This document shows, piece by piece, positions 43,716 through 51,824 of a DNA stretch of 64,000 bases. The notes under the pieces are model-generated. The model was not told the DNA's origin, did no database searches, and worked only from the letters and a program-made list of their open reading frames with translations. The stretch's first letter is position 1, and each line of letters opens with the position of its first letter. The stretch is from CAXMMR01 sp963692975 (GTDB lineage Bacteria > Pseudomonadota > Alphaproteobacteria > Acetobacterales > Acetobacteraceae): assembly GCA_963692975.2 (NCBI GenBank), contig CAXMMR010000034.1:124001-188000 (forward strand). Direction: 5' to 3'. Made by a program: the position numbers and the translations under genes.

Positions 43716-45167
43716 TTAGACCCGTTTTCTGGGAGCAAGACCGCCTTTGCGTTTGATCTTGGCTGTAACCCGATAGATATCTGGCACGTTTACGCGATTC
43801 TCGCTGCGTCGCTCGATAACACCAAGCTCTGCTAAGGCCTGTAACAAAACCGTTTCTGCCGAGAGCTCATCTTCGTTAGTCGGTAAAGATGCGAGTTGCA
43901 CAGGCGCAGAGGGCCGTTCGGGATCATGCCGACGGCGGATTTTTTTTAATGTATCATTGTCAATCCATCGTTGTATAAGATCTATGTCTTCGCACGGCAC
44001 GATGAGGCCTTCGAGCGGCGGAATGGCATCTTCGACCCAAGGGTGATCTTCTTTAATTTCCTCTCGCCGAGTTTCTGACGCTTTAAGGACTCCTTGATTG
44101 ATACTGTTGCGATCCACTGCTATTACACTGCGATCTGATGTATTTTCAGCAGCTTCTTTTAGTGCAATGAGAAAGCTACGGAGGCTCGTCTCTCCGTGCC
44201 CATCCGCCAAGTGTCTTGGCAGCCACAGGTAAGTCCGGCCACGTTTAGCGTTGACCCCCATGAACTCACCAGCAATCGCCGAAAACAGCTGTTCTTGAGC
44301 GGTCTCCTCGTCTCTCAAAGCTCGTGGTAGGCTGGAAGACGTCGGTGATAGGCCTATACCTGCAGCAAGTTGTCGAATTGCCGCTGTCGATCGCTCGTCT
44401 CGCCACAACCGAGAGAAAAGTGCTCCATAGAGATCTCGGTAAGACCAATCGAGCTCTACAGCCGCGGTTCTTAGTTTCGAGAAGTCGGCAAAAGTTTTCC
44501 TTCTCATGTCATTAAACTGGTCACGACGCATAAACATTTTGACGCGAATCGTGCTCGTTGAAATCATCTCTAGAGCAAGACGAGCAAGTCCAATCGTCAG
44601 TTCTCGAATTATGCCCCAATCAGTTGCCATAACATCAAGAGCGTCGAAGACGATCAGCGCTCTGCGCTTGCGCTTATTTAACGCCACTTCACTTCTATTT
44701 AGTAATTCTTGGTAAACTTCTGGATCATTCTGCAACCATCGTATGCGCTCCGTCAGGCGCGTCGGCCCAGCGTCGGGCAACAGAGCTTGTAACACTACGC
44801 TCCGCCAAATCCAGACCGGATCGTCGGAAATCTCTAGCGCCCGTCTCAGGACTGATGCCGCTGGCGCAACTGATGAGAGACCACCAGCACCTTCATGAAA
44901 GCCAAGATAAACGTCAAAGTGATCAAGATTTAGCTTTGGGTATGCTGCGGCTGCAGCACTACGGGTTCCCTCATCATTAAGCACGGACGCCCAAAAACTC
45001 TTTCCGACCCCACGACTTCCGACCACAAGGGAGCGCTCAGGATCGAGCGCGTCGGCATGTGAAGGAGGAGCATAAATATCGCGAATGTCCGGAGTTTGAG
45101 CCGCACGATGGGCAACGGAGGGGTTCAGCGCTTTTAACACCTCGCGAATCTCGACTTGGCTAGTCAT
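43716..45167 (-). CDS. P-loop ATPase of the island (Sll1717-like / STAND-like)
   Basis: 483 residues, no membrane segments. Walker A VVGSRGVGKS (49-57), Walker B-like RRALIVFDALDVMA, then a long helical C-terminal part (RTYLWLPRHLADGHGETSLRSFLIALKEAAENT; AETVLLQALAELGVIERR, a winged-helix-like end). ATG 45167 overlaps the end of the ParA-like gene by 8 bases. ATPases of this kind are often encoded next to KGGVGR ParA-like proteins. Role likely in defence or plasmid/phage interaction (inference). Confidence 0.7.
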   Translation of the reverse strand: MTSQVEIREVLKALNPSVAHRAAQTPDIRDIYAPPSHADALDPERSLVVGSRGVGKSFWASVLNDEGTRSAAAAAYPKLNLDHFDVYLGFHEGAGGLSSVAPAASVLRRALEISDDPVWIWRSVVLQALLPDAGPTRLTERIRWLQNDPEVYQELLNRSEVALNKRKRRALIVFDALDVMATDWGIIRELTIGLARLALEMISTSTIRVKMFMRRDQFNDMRRKTFADFSKLRTAAVELDWSYRDLYGALFSRLWRDERSTAAIRQLAAGIGLSPTSSSLPRALRDEETAQEQLFSAIAGEFMGVNAKRGRTYLWLPRHLADGHGETSLRSFLIALKEAAENTSDRSVIAVDRNSINQGVLKASETRREEIKEDHPWVEDAIPPLEGLIVPCEDIDLIQRWIDNDTLKKIRRRHDPERPSAPVQLASLPTNEDELSAETVLLQALAELGVIERRSENRVNVPDIYRVTAKIKRKGGLAPRKRV

Positions 45168-46487
45168 CTTTCAGTCTCTCGCCCGGAAACAGTAAATAAT
45201 AAACGTTTTGCGTAAAGCTACCAAAAGTTCGATCGTAGAAGTCCCGCTGCAACTCGGACCTACGCTTAGTTGGATCAAACTCAGCAAATTCCATGTCGAA
45301 AGGTATGGGCCAGGGATAGTGAGGTGCTTCTGGATCATCAATGTCGAAGTTGAAGGTGAGGTCACCGATTGAGGGCTCGCTGCTTTCCTCGTAAAGATAA
45401 GTAGCAAACAACTCATACGTTCGCTCACGGTAAGAACGCCAAACGTCGTCACCACGCCCTGACTTGGCGTGAACCATTCTCAATTGACCGCGCCAATCGT
45501 TCGGGTCCTCGGTAAGCGGTGCAAAACGAGCCAAATGCCCAAGTAGGTAACTATAGCACTCAATTGTTTGTGGCGTGTTTACGCCAAACATTAGTACGTC
45601 GCCACCTAAGCCAATGACCGCCGGAGCAGTGCTCTCACTCAGGCCTGCGCGCGCATCTATAAACAACACATCACTCTTGCCTCGTTCGGAAAGTCGACGA
45701 ACAAGGATGCGCATTTGCTCCAAGTATGATATGGGTGCGCCGGTTTCCGTCGTTTGTTCTAGGTAAGCCCGGCCAAGCTTTGGAAGCACGTCGTCGGGCT
45801 TTTCGCGTCCGGCGGATCCTAGTGCAGGCATGACTTCAATTAAACCTCTGCCACTAGTAAGCGGGGACGGGACAATACATGTCTCGAGAAAGAGGTCAGA
45901 GGCACCGTTCATTCGATTTTCAATTAAGTAGTCAAGCACGCCATAAGTAGGTAGATCCTTGGTCTCAAGTAACATGTTTCCGATACCAGGTGCCTCTAAG
46001 TCAAAATCGACGATAAGAACGCTCCTTCCCACGCGCGGAGAAGTCGGCCGCTGCAATTTGCAAGCGCGGTCGACCGTCCAACACCGCCCTTGCAACTAAA
46101 AAAAGTAAGCAACGGAATGCCAGCTGCAGGAGAGAAATTTGGCCTAGTCCAATCTTGACCAATAATGCGCCTGTCGAGTAATCTTACCTTTATGTGATAT
46201 CCTGGCCTGAGCACGACTAGCTCTAAATTAGAACCGCCGTTGCTTGTAAGGCTATCATCAAACAACTCGCTCGGTGTTGCTGATGGCTCCTCGGCGTAAT
46301 GACCTAACTCTTGGCGCGCTGCATCATCAAAGCTGACGCGCGTAGTAGCTGGCACGTCAGTTCTGAGAACGAAGGTTAATGAACCCTGGGCATCACGCAG
46401 AAACAGACCTGCTTCCACAGCTTCAAGGCCGAGAAAGTCTATTGCAAGGCGAGTTAATGCAGGAAGCGCTTGGTCGAAAGTCATCAT
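45160..46487 (-). pseudogene. ParA-like ATPase with KGGVGR Walker variant, double frameshift
   Basis: From ATG 46487 (overlapping the stop of the HEPN-like gene) the frame reads DFLGLEAVEAGLFLRDAQ... to LLTFFSCKGGVGRSTALANC, the deviant Walker A with Arg for Lys. It is then lost between about 46065 and 46025. The intervening frame encodes AADFSARGKE and a third frame resumes VLIVDFDLEAPGIGNMLL...VLFIDARAGLSES...(Walker B and switch) to the stop at 45160. One extra base after each of two points restores a perfect ParA sequence, so the gene is either recently broken or mis-assembled. Confidence 0.82.
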
Positions 46488-46888
46488 TTCTGCCTTGCCT
46501 CGCCGAGGCGGAACCCTGCTGCGCATAACGCACGGCGGGCTTGGTCGCGCCATCGGCCATATTGCTCTCGTGTCGTGTTGCCAGTCTGATAGTAGCGTCG
46601 ATCAATAATCCAGTCGGCAAAGAAGGAATTACCATAGCGGTTCAGAAGGCCGTACATGGGCGCTTGTCGAGGATTGCGAGCTGAAAAGTGCTTCCGCATC
46701 ACTGCCGCGATAGCTGGGAGGTGACCTCGTGGCGATTCAGCGGACGCAGTTACGTGGAAATGGTGCTTAAGCGCGCACTCTGCTGCGAAGCCGATAAGAT
46801 GCTCCGCATTATCGTATCGACCGCTGACCGCAAGGCGCTCCGCATCTTCGAAGTGCCGTATAGCGGCGGCATCATGCGCTTCTAACAT
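46484..46888 (-). CDS. HEPN-like protein
   Basis: 134 residues from ATG 46888; a TTG at 47005 could extend it. MLEAHDAAAIRHFEDAERLAVSGRYDNAEHLIGFAAECALKHHFHV is the amphipathic helical pair of HEPN-type domains, followed by RGHLPAI and LLNRYGNSFFADWIIDRRYYQ. HEPN proteins are frequently RNases or dimerisation modules in toxin and abortive-infection systems; the canonical R-x4-6-H is not obvious here. First gene of the island operon. Confidence 0.6.
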   Translation of the reverse strand: MLEAHDAAAIRHFEDAERLAVSGRYDNAEHLIGFAAECALKHHFHVTASAESPRGHLPAIAAVMRKHFSARNPRQAPMYGLLNRYGNSFFADWIIDRRYYQTGNTTREQYGRWRDQARRALCAAGFRLGEARQK

Positions 46889-47154
46889 ACGTCGGATTAG
46901 CGGATGGTGAGCACCATAGCAACGCCGGGCTAGTTGCGAGTGTTGGGAACGCTGGTCATAAGCCAAGGCTGGCAGGGCTGTTTCGCGGGTGATGTTTACA
47001 ATCAAAATACTATCGTGAACGAGTTCAAGGGCGGCGCCAGCTGTTCATCAGGAGAAGTCGCTGACCGTCCAGGGGGAACAGGGTGCTCTCCATGCCTGAG
47101 CCGAGCAGGAAGAATTGGGGTGGCGAACAGTTAGTAGGCGCTATTGAGGACGGG

Positions 47155-47744
47155 CTTCTTCTATATCGCTTCTAGGCCGCTGATCCAGAGGCGGGCGGCC
47201 TTCCGGTTTTCTTCGTCTCGGCGCGCCATTGGCGCCGACATAGTCTTCGGCGCCGGATTTGTCCTGGTAGCAGTGGTGGGCTTCGTCGTTTAGCACGACG
47301 ACGCCTTTGAAGCCGAGCAGGTCTGCGGCGACGCGCTGGAGCATCTGGCCGTCGGTCTCCAGCGTGGTCGACAGGGTGGGGTCGCGACCCTGCAGGAGCG
47401 CGCGGCCGGTGCGGCTGATCTGGAGCGTCTCGCGCGGCTTGAAGCCGTGATAATTGGTGATGACGATCTTGGCGCGGTCGATGTCGGGCAGCACGTCGGC
47501 CGGCACGAGCTCGCGGGCGCGATAGTAGCTGTCGGGGTCATTGGGCTGCAGGACGCGCAGGCGGTGCTTGATGGTGATGCCGGGCGACCACGAGAAAGCC
47601 GCGGCTGTAAAGGGTGCGAGCGCCTGAACGTCGGACGCCTCGGGGCTGATCGAGCGGCTGCTCGTCGCGGTCAAGCGCGTGATGGCGGGCAGGCGGGCGA
47701 TAGGGCGAGTTGAGGATCGGGCGGTCGAAGAAGCTGGCGGACAT
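47155..47744 (-). pseudogene. Type III restriction (Res/DEAD helicase) gene, 3'-truncated and frameshifted
   Basis: From ATG 47744: SASFFDRPILNSPYRPPARHHALD, the recognisable N-terminus of large type III Res subunits, then a frameshift near 47590. Next frame: SPGITIKHRLRVLQPNDPDSYYRARELVPADVL, AKIVITNYHGFKPRE, GQMLQRVAADLLGFKGVVVLNDEAHHCYQDKSGAEDYVGANGAP (DEAH box in NDEAHH). Another shift near 47225, then DEENRKAARLWISGLEAI to about 47155, where the island begins. About 195 of an expected ~1000 residues remain. Confidence 0.85.
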
Positions 47745-47874
47745 GGGGGATCGTCTCTTGGGTCTTGCGCGTGCCGGTTGCGATCGTAATCGAACACGAT
47801 GACCGCACTTGGGCCAGCGTCTCGGGCGGATGGTCAGCGGCAGCGGCTTGACGGCGGCAGCATCGGCACTCATA

Positions 47875-47892
47875 TGAATGAATGTTCATTCA
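47875..47892. promoter_or_regulatory. Perfect TetR-type operator
   Basis: TGAATGAA-TG-TTCATTCA, an 8+8 perfect palindrome 11 bases before the SDR start, overlapping the expected promoter/leader. The form TGAATGA-N4-TCATTCA is typical of TetR/AcrR autorepressor operators. The TetR gene is downstream in the same operon, so autoregulation is likely. Confidence 0.8.
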
Positions 47893-47903
47893 GGATAACC
47901 ATC

Positions 47904-48680
47904 ATGCCGACCTCTCTCGACGGGCACATCGCCCTGGTGACCGGCGCCTCGAGCGGCATCGGCGCGGACATCGCTCGGGTGCTGGCGCGGCGTGGGGCGG
48001 CGCTGGTGCTGGTCGCCCGCCGCGCCGACCCGCTGCACCGCCTGGCCGAAGAGCTGGGGCAAGCCTGCGGCGTCACGGTCAAGGTCCACCCGGCGGACCT
48101 CGCGGACGCCGCCGACCGCGCCGCACTCGGCGGCGCGATGGAGGGCGTCGACATCCTGGTCAACAATGCGGGGCTCGGCGTCTACGGACCGTTCGCCGAC
48201 GCGCCGTGGGAGCAGATCCGCCGGATGCTGGAGGTCAACGTCGTGGCACTGTCGGAGCTGACGCATCTGGCGTTGCCCGGCATGCGGCGCGCCGGCTGGG
48301 GACGGATCATGCAGGTCAGCTCGATCGCGGCGTTCCAGCCGACGCCGTGCTACGCCGAATACGGCGCGACCAAGGCGCAGGTGCTGTCGTTCGGGGTGGC
48401 GCTCAACCACGAGCTGCGCGGCAGCGGCGTCACCTGCACGACGCTGTGCCCGGGCACGACGCAGACGGAGTTCTTCGACGTCGCCGGGCAGCGGATGAAC
48501 CGCATGCAGCGCGCCTCGGTGATGACCAGCGAGGCGGTGGCGAGGATCGGCGTGGACGGCATGCTGCGCCGCTCGCCCGTCGTCATCGCCGGCAGGGCCA
48601 ATGCGCTGAGCGCGCTTGGAGGCCGTATGCTGCCGCCGGTGCTGGCGGCGCGCATCGCCGCCCGGCTCATGCGCGAGTAG
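47904..48680 (+). CDS. Short-chain dehydrogenase/reductase
   Basis: 258 residues from ATG 47904. Cofactor motif VTGASSGIGADIAR (T-G-x3-G-x-G), NNAGLGVYGPF, catalytic Ser (VSSIAAF) and Y-x3-K in YAEYGATKA. C-terminal third AQVLSFGVALNHELRGSGVTCTTLCPGTTQTEFFD is standard for classical SDRs. NAD(P)-dependent oxidoreductase, substrate unknown. Coupled to the TetR gene downstream (TAGTG overlap). Confidence 0.93.
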   Translation: MPTSLDGHIALVTGASSGIGADIARVLARRGAALVLVARRADPLHRLAEELGQACGVTVKVHPADLADAADRAALGGAMEGVDILVNNAGLGVYGPFADAPWEQIRRMLEVNVVALSELTHLALPGMRRAGWGRIMQVSSIAAFQPTPCYAEYGATKAQVLSFGVALNHELRGSGVTCTTLCPGTTQTEFFDVAGQRMNRMQRASVMTSEAVARIGVDGMLRRSPVVIAGRANALSALGGRMLPPVLAARIAARLMRE

Positions 48681-49255
48681 TGCCGGCCGAGTTGCCGCCG
48701 GACCGCCGCGCCGCGGTGATGGCGGCGGCGCTGGCGCTGTTCGCCGAGCGAGGCTTTCACGGCACGCGCGTCCCCGAGATCGCCGAGCGGGCCGGTGTCG
48801 CCACGGGCACGATCTATCGCTACTTCGCCAGCAAGGAGGCGCTGGTCAACGCCGTGTTTCAGGATCAGAAGCGCGCGTTTGCCGCCGCCGCGGCGGCGTT
48901 CGAGCCCGGCCAGCCGCCGGCCGGGCAGGCCGCTGCGATGTGGCGCAACCTGGTGGACTGGGCGCGCGTTAATTTTACCGCCTTCCAGTTTCTCGAGCTG
49001 CATCACCACGCCGACTATCTCGACCCGCAGAGCCGCGCCGTCGCCGAGCAGGCGTACGCCGCACCGCTGGCGTTCCTGGGCGCCGCCCGATCGGCGGGCG
49101 CGGTGCGCGCCGACCTGCCGGCCGCCGCGCTGCTGGGCCTGGTCGGAGGCGCGCTTGCGGGCTTCGTCCGGGATGCGCAAGCCGGAGCGTTCGACTGCAC
49201 GGCCGAGACGATCGACGCCGCGGGGGCCGCGGTGTGGCGGATGATGGCGGCGTGA
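48680..49255 (+). CDS. TetR/AcrR-family transcriptional regulator
   Basis: 191 residues from GTG 48680 (a later ATG at 48719 is possible). HTH: RRAAVMAAALALFAERGFHGTRVPEIAERAGVATGTIYRYFASKEALVNAVF. The ligand domain is helical. It overlaps the SDR stop and probably represses its own operon through the palindrome at 47875-47892. Inducer unknown, plausibly a lipophilic or carbonyl compound handled by the SDR. Confidence 0.93.
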   Translation: MPAELPPDRRAAVMAAALALFAERGFHGTRVPEIAERAGVATGTIYRYFASKEALVNAVFQDQKRAFAAAAAAFEPGQPPAGQAAAMWRNLVDWARVNFTAFQFLELHHHADYLDPQSRAVAEQAYAAPLAFLGAARSAGAVRADLPAAALLGLVGGALAGFVRDAQAGAFDCTAETIDAAGAAVWRMMAA

Positions 49256-49409
49256 CGCGAGGTGGCGCGAGCGGCCTCAGGCAGGGGCGACGGAGCAGCG
49301 CGGCCTACGCCTTCCGCGCCCGATGGACTTGCGCCAAAGCGCCTGTCAGTTAGCGGCATCTTCTGTCCAGGGGCGACGTTCACGTGCGGCGATCAACGGG
49401 AGCGTGGCA

Positions 49410-49904
49410 ATGAGCGGTTCGAAGGTGATGGAGATCTATCTGACAGGGCTGCGCAATCAGCACGCTGTCGAGACGCAGGCGATCGGGACGATCCAGAACG
49501 AGTTGAGCCGGATGGAGCCCTATCCGGAGCTGCACGCCAGGATGCAGGCGGACAAGGAGCGTTCGACGACCCAGGCTGCCCGGCTCGACGAGCTGCTGGC
49601 GAAGCACGGATCCAGCAAGTCGCTGGCCAAGGAGGCGGTGACCGGCGCCGTGGCGACGGTGGCCGGCTTTGCGCACGCCATGTCGGGCGACGAGGTGCTG
49701 AAGAACGTGCTCGCGGCGATCGGCTTCAAGGCTTACGAGATCGGCTCCTACAAGGTGTTGCTGACCCTGGCGGAGGCTGCGGGCGCGACGGCGGATAGCG
49801 CGGTGCTGACAACGTCGATGCAGGAGGAGCAGGAGATGGGTGATTGGCTGGGAGGCCACCTGCCCGCTTTCGTGCAGGCCTACCTGCAGCATGGAGCGGC
49901 GTGA
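49410..49904 (+). CDS. DUF892/YciF-type ferritin-like protein
   Basis: 164 residues from ATG 49410. Four-helix pattern KVMEIYLTGLRNQHAVETQAIGTIQNELSRMEPYPELHARMQADKERSTTQAARLDELLAKHG ... EVLKNVLAAIGFKAYEIGSYKVLLTLAEAAG ... EEQEMGDWLGGHLP: the E-x-Q/H pairs of YciE/YciF ferroxidase-like proteins, stress-associated di-metal carriers. Monocistronic. Confidence 0.8.
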   Translation: MSGSKVMEIYLTGLRNQHAVETQAIGTIQNELSRMEPYPELHARMQADKERSTTQAARLDELLAKHGSSKSLAKEAVTGAVATVAGFAHAMSGDEVLKNVLAAIGFKAYEIGSYKVLLTLAEAAGATADSAVLTTSMQEEQEMGDWLGGHLPAFVQAYLQHGAA

Positions 49905-50218
49905 CGGCCGCGCCCGCCACGCCTGCAGGATCGCCTCGGCCAGCCTGACGGGCTGGCGTCGCGACAAGGCGCCGCTCGCGCCGGGCCGGTGCGGAGCGTG
50001 CACGGGCGGCCGCGGCACGAGGCAGGCCGCCATAGGTCATGCGGAGGAGCGGCCGTGAGCACGAGGCGGTGTGGACCGGCAAGGTGGTCGAGATCATTGT
50101 CGCGGCGTCCGCCCACGTGCTGTGCGACATCCGCGGCGAGCTCGACGAGGCGGCCTTGCCAAGCTCTCGTTCGCGGCGGGCGTTTTCTAATGGCCGACGG
50201 GTGCCGGGGGTGCGGCGC
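49905..50218. other. Intergenic, possible gene debris
   Basis: About 310 bases. The plus-strand stretch WTGKVVEIIVAASAHVLCDIRGELDEAAL (50070-50160) looks protein-like but has no proper start, length or recognised family. Confidence 0.3.
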
Positions 50219-50623
50219 CTAGTCGGCGACGGGCCGGTGCACGCGGGCGGTGGTCAGCGCACCTACCAGGGAGACGAGCTGACTCGGCAGATAGGGCTTC
50301 TTGAGCAGCTCGTAGCCAAGCTCGTGCTTCCAGGACGCCTCGAAGATGTCAGGCCGGCCCGATGCGATGATCACGGGGATTGCCGGCCAGCATTCGCGGA
50401 TCCTCGCCGCGACCTGTGACCCGTCGATGTTCCCCGGCATGTGGAAGTCGGACACGAGGAGGGAGAACGGCGCCGGCGCTCGACCGATGACGTCGAATGC
50501 CAGCGCGCCGTTCTCGACAGCCACGACGTCATAGCCCGCGTCTTGCAGGCAATCGGACATCATCTCACGGATCAGAAGCTCGTCTTCAACCAGCAAAACG
50601 CACAATTGCCCAGCCTGCTCCAT
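50219..50623 (-). CDS. Single-domain response regulator
   Basis: 134 residues, receiver domain only. Acidic pocket VEDE (Glu/Asp near 13-15), phospho-acceptor Asp in LLVSDFHMPG, Ser/Thr in IIASGRPD and Lys in LLKKPY. No output domain, so it works in a phosphorelay or by protein contact. No histidine kinase nearby. Upstream sequence carries no obvious binding site. Confidence 0.9.
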   Translation of the reverse strand: MEQAGQLCVLLVEDELLIREMMSDCLQDAGYDVVAVENGALAFDVIGRAPAPFSLLVSDFHMPGNIDGSQVAARIRECWPAIPVIIASGRPDIFEASWKHELGYELLKKPYLPSQLVSLVGALTTARVHRPVAD

Positions 50624-50756
50624 GCCCTGCTATGTCAGCGCTGCGGACGCTGCATCGTTCCAGATCACCGGCCCGGCGCCGAGGAGCACCTCCCGCCGCA
50701 CTCGGCTCGACGGCAGCAGGGCGCCAGCGCATCCTGAACGTGGCCATGCAGATGAG

Positions 50757-50852
50757 CCGTACGCCGGGTTGCGACGCGCGCTACTCGCCGGGTTGCGACG
50801 CGCACTCCTCGCACGGTTGCGACGCGCGCTACTCGCACGATTGCGACGCGCG
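50757..50852. repeat. 24-bp tandem repeat, four copies, adjoining the FAH gene stop
   Basis: Four head-to-tail units of 24 bases sharing the core GTTGCGACGCGC and the end CTACTC/CTCCTC, with a few substitutions. Read on the minus strand they follow directly the FAH-family stop codon, and each unit re-creates the ...C-E-stop end of that gene. 24 bases equals eight codons, so the array arose by duplication of the gene's last codons plus 3' flank. Not CRISPR: no spacers. Confidence 0.85.
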
Positions 50853-51698
50853 CTACTCGCACGGCGCCAGCCTGTTGGTCAGCCGGCCAAGGCCGGTGAT
50901 CTCGACCTCGACCACGTCGCCATGCACCAGGAAGCGTGGCGGCTTGAAGCCGATGCCGACGCCGGCGGGCGTGCCGGTGGCGATCACGTCGCCCGGATAG
51001 AGCGTGACGCCGGCCGACAGCGCCTCGATGATGGCCGGAACGTCGAAGATCAGGTCACGCGTGTTGGCGTCCTGGCGGATCTCGCCGTTGACCCAGGTGC
51101 GCAGCCGCGTGTCGGCGAGGTCGAGCTCGTCGCGGGTGACCGCCCATGGGCCCATCGGGCAGAACGTGTCGAAGGACTTGCCGACAAGCCACTGCTTCAT
51201 CCGGCTCTGCACATCGCGCGCGGTCACATCGTTGACGATCGTGTATCCCCAGACATGCGCCATCGCCTCGGCACGCGCGATGCCTCGCCCGCCGGCGCCG
51301 ATGATGACGGCAAGCTCGCCCTCGTAATCGATGGCGGCGGAGACCGACGGGTCGAAGCGGACCGGCGCGCCGTCGGCGATCACCGTCTCCGGCACCTTGG
51401 AGAAGATGATCGGCACGTCGGGAGCGGCGGCGGCGGCGTCGAAGCCGGAGGCCTCGAACTCGCGGGCGTGGTCGTGGTAGTTCTTGCCGACGCAGAAGAT
51501 GTTGCGGCGCGGACGCGGGATCGGGGCGACGACCACGGCGCCGGCCGGCACCGGCTCGTCCGTTGGCGCCGCCGCCTCGGGATGGGCGGCCAGGGCGGCG
51601 ATGTCGACGAGGGCGGCGTCAAGCAGGCGCGCCGGGGCGCCGTTCTCGACAACGGCGACACGGGTGCTGCCGTTCAGGCTGAGCGTCGCGTATTTCAC
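50853..51698 (-). CDS. Fumarylacetoacetate hydrolase (FAH)-family protein
   Basis: 281 residues from GTG 51698 (GAGAGG 7 bases upstream; ATG 51716 possible). IFCVGKNYHDHAREFEASGF, PIIFSKVPETVIADGAPVRFDPSVSAAIDYEGELAVIIG (metal ligands in D-Y-E-x-E), VWGYTIVNDVTARDVQSR, KSFDTFCPMGPWAV and LYPGDVIATGTPAGVGIG are all FAH motifs. Family members are hydrolases, decarboxylases and hydratases in meta-cleavage and homoprotocatechuate pathways. First (distal) gene of the catabolic block on the minus strand. Confidence 0.93.
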   Translation of the reverse strand: MKYATLSLNGSTRVAVVENGAPARLLDAALVDIAALAAHPEAAAPTDEPVPAGAVVVAPIPRPRRNIFCVGKNYHDHAREFEASGFDAAAAAPDVPIIFSKVPETVIADGAPVRFDPSVSAAIDYEGELAVIIGAGGRGIARAEAMAHVWGYTIVNDVTARDVQSRMKQWLVGKSFDTFCPMGPWAVTRDELDLADTRLRTWVNGEIRQDANTRDLIFDVPAIIEALSAGVTLYPGDVIATGTPAGVGIGFKPPRFLVHGDVVEVEITGLGRLTNRLAPCE

Positions 51699-51733
51699 GG
51701 CTGCACCTCTCATCAACGACGGAAAGAGAAGGT

Positions 51734-51814
51734 CAGGGCTCTGCCCTGAACCCGCTGGGGCCCGCGGCCCCAGACCCCAATTCTTCAGGAATGGATTTTA
51801 AAGGCTTCGCCTTT
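51734..51814. repeat. Palindromic repeat family, copy 4
   Basis: CAGGGC-tct-GCCCTG (51734-51748), CTGGGGCCCGCGGCCCCAG (51755-51773) and AAAGGC-ttc-GCCTTT (51800-51814), the same modules and order as at 12765-12915, here between the monooxygenase and FAH genes on one strand. Likely a transcript end. Confidence 0.85.
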
Positions 51815-51824
51815 GATGGCCTTG

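Larger units (their letters stand above)
43640..47155. mobile_element. AT-rich inserted island (HEPN-like / KGGVGR ATPase / P-loop ATPase)
   Basis: From about 43640 to 47155 the sequence is visibly A/T-richer (roughly half G+C) than the ~70% G+C on both sides. The left edge truncates the 5' end of a UvrD-like helicase gene; the right edge truncates a type III restriction gene after LWISGLEAI. All three island genes are on the minus strand and overlap or nearly so. No integrase, transposase or inverted terminal repeats were seen, so it is defined by composition and broken neighbours. Confidence 0.75.

Noticed and set aside
43640..47155. Insertion sequence or prophage as the vehicle of the AT-rich island
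   Set aside because: No transposase, integrase, terminal inverted repeats or target duplication could be seen.
50757..50852. Possible CRISPR array
   Set aside because: 24-bp units abut without spacers; it is a simple tandem duplication next to a stop codon.
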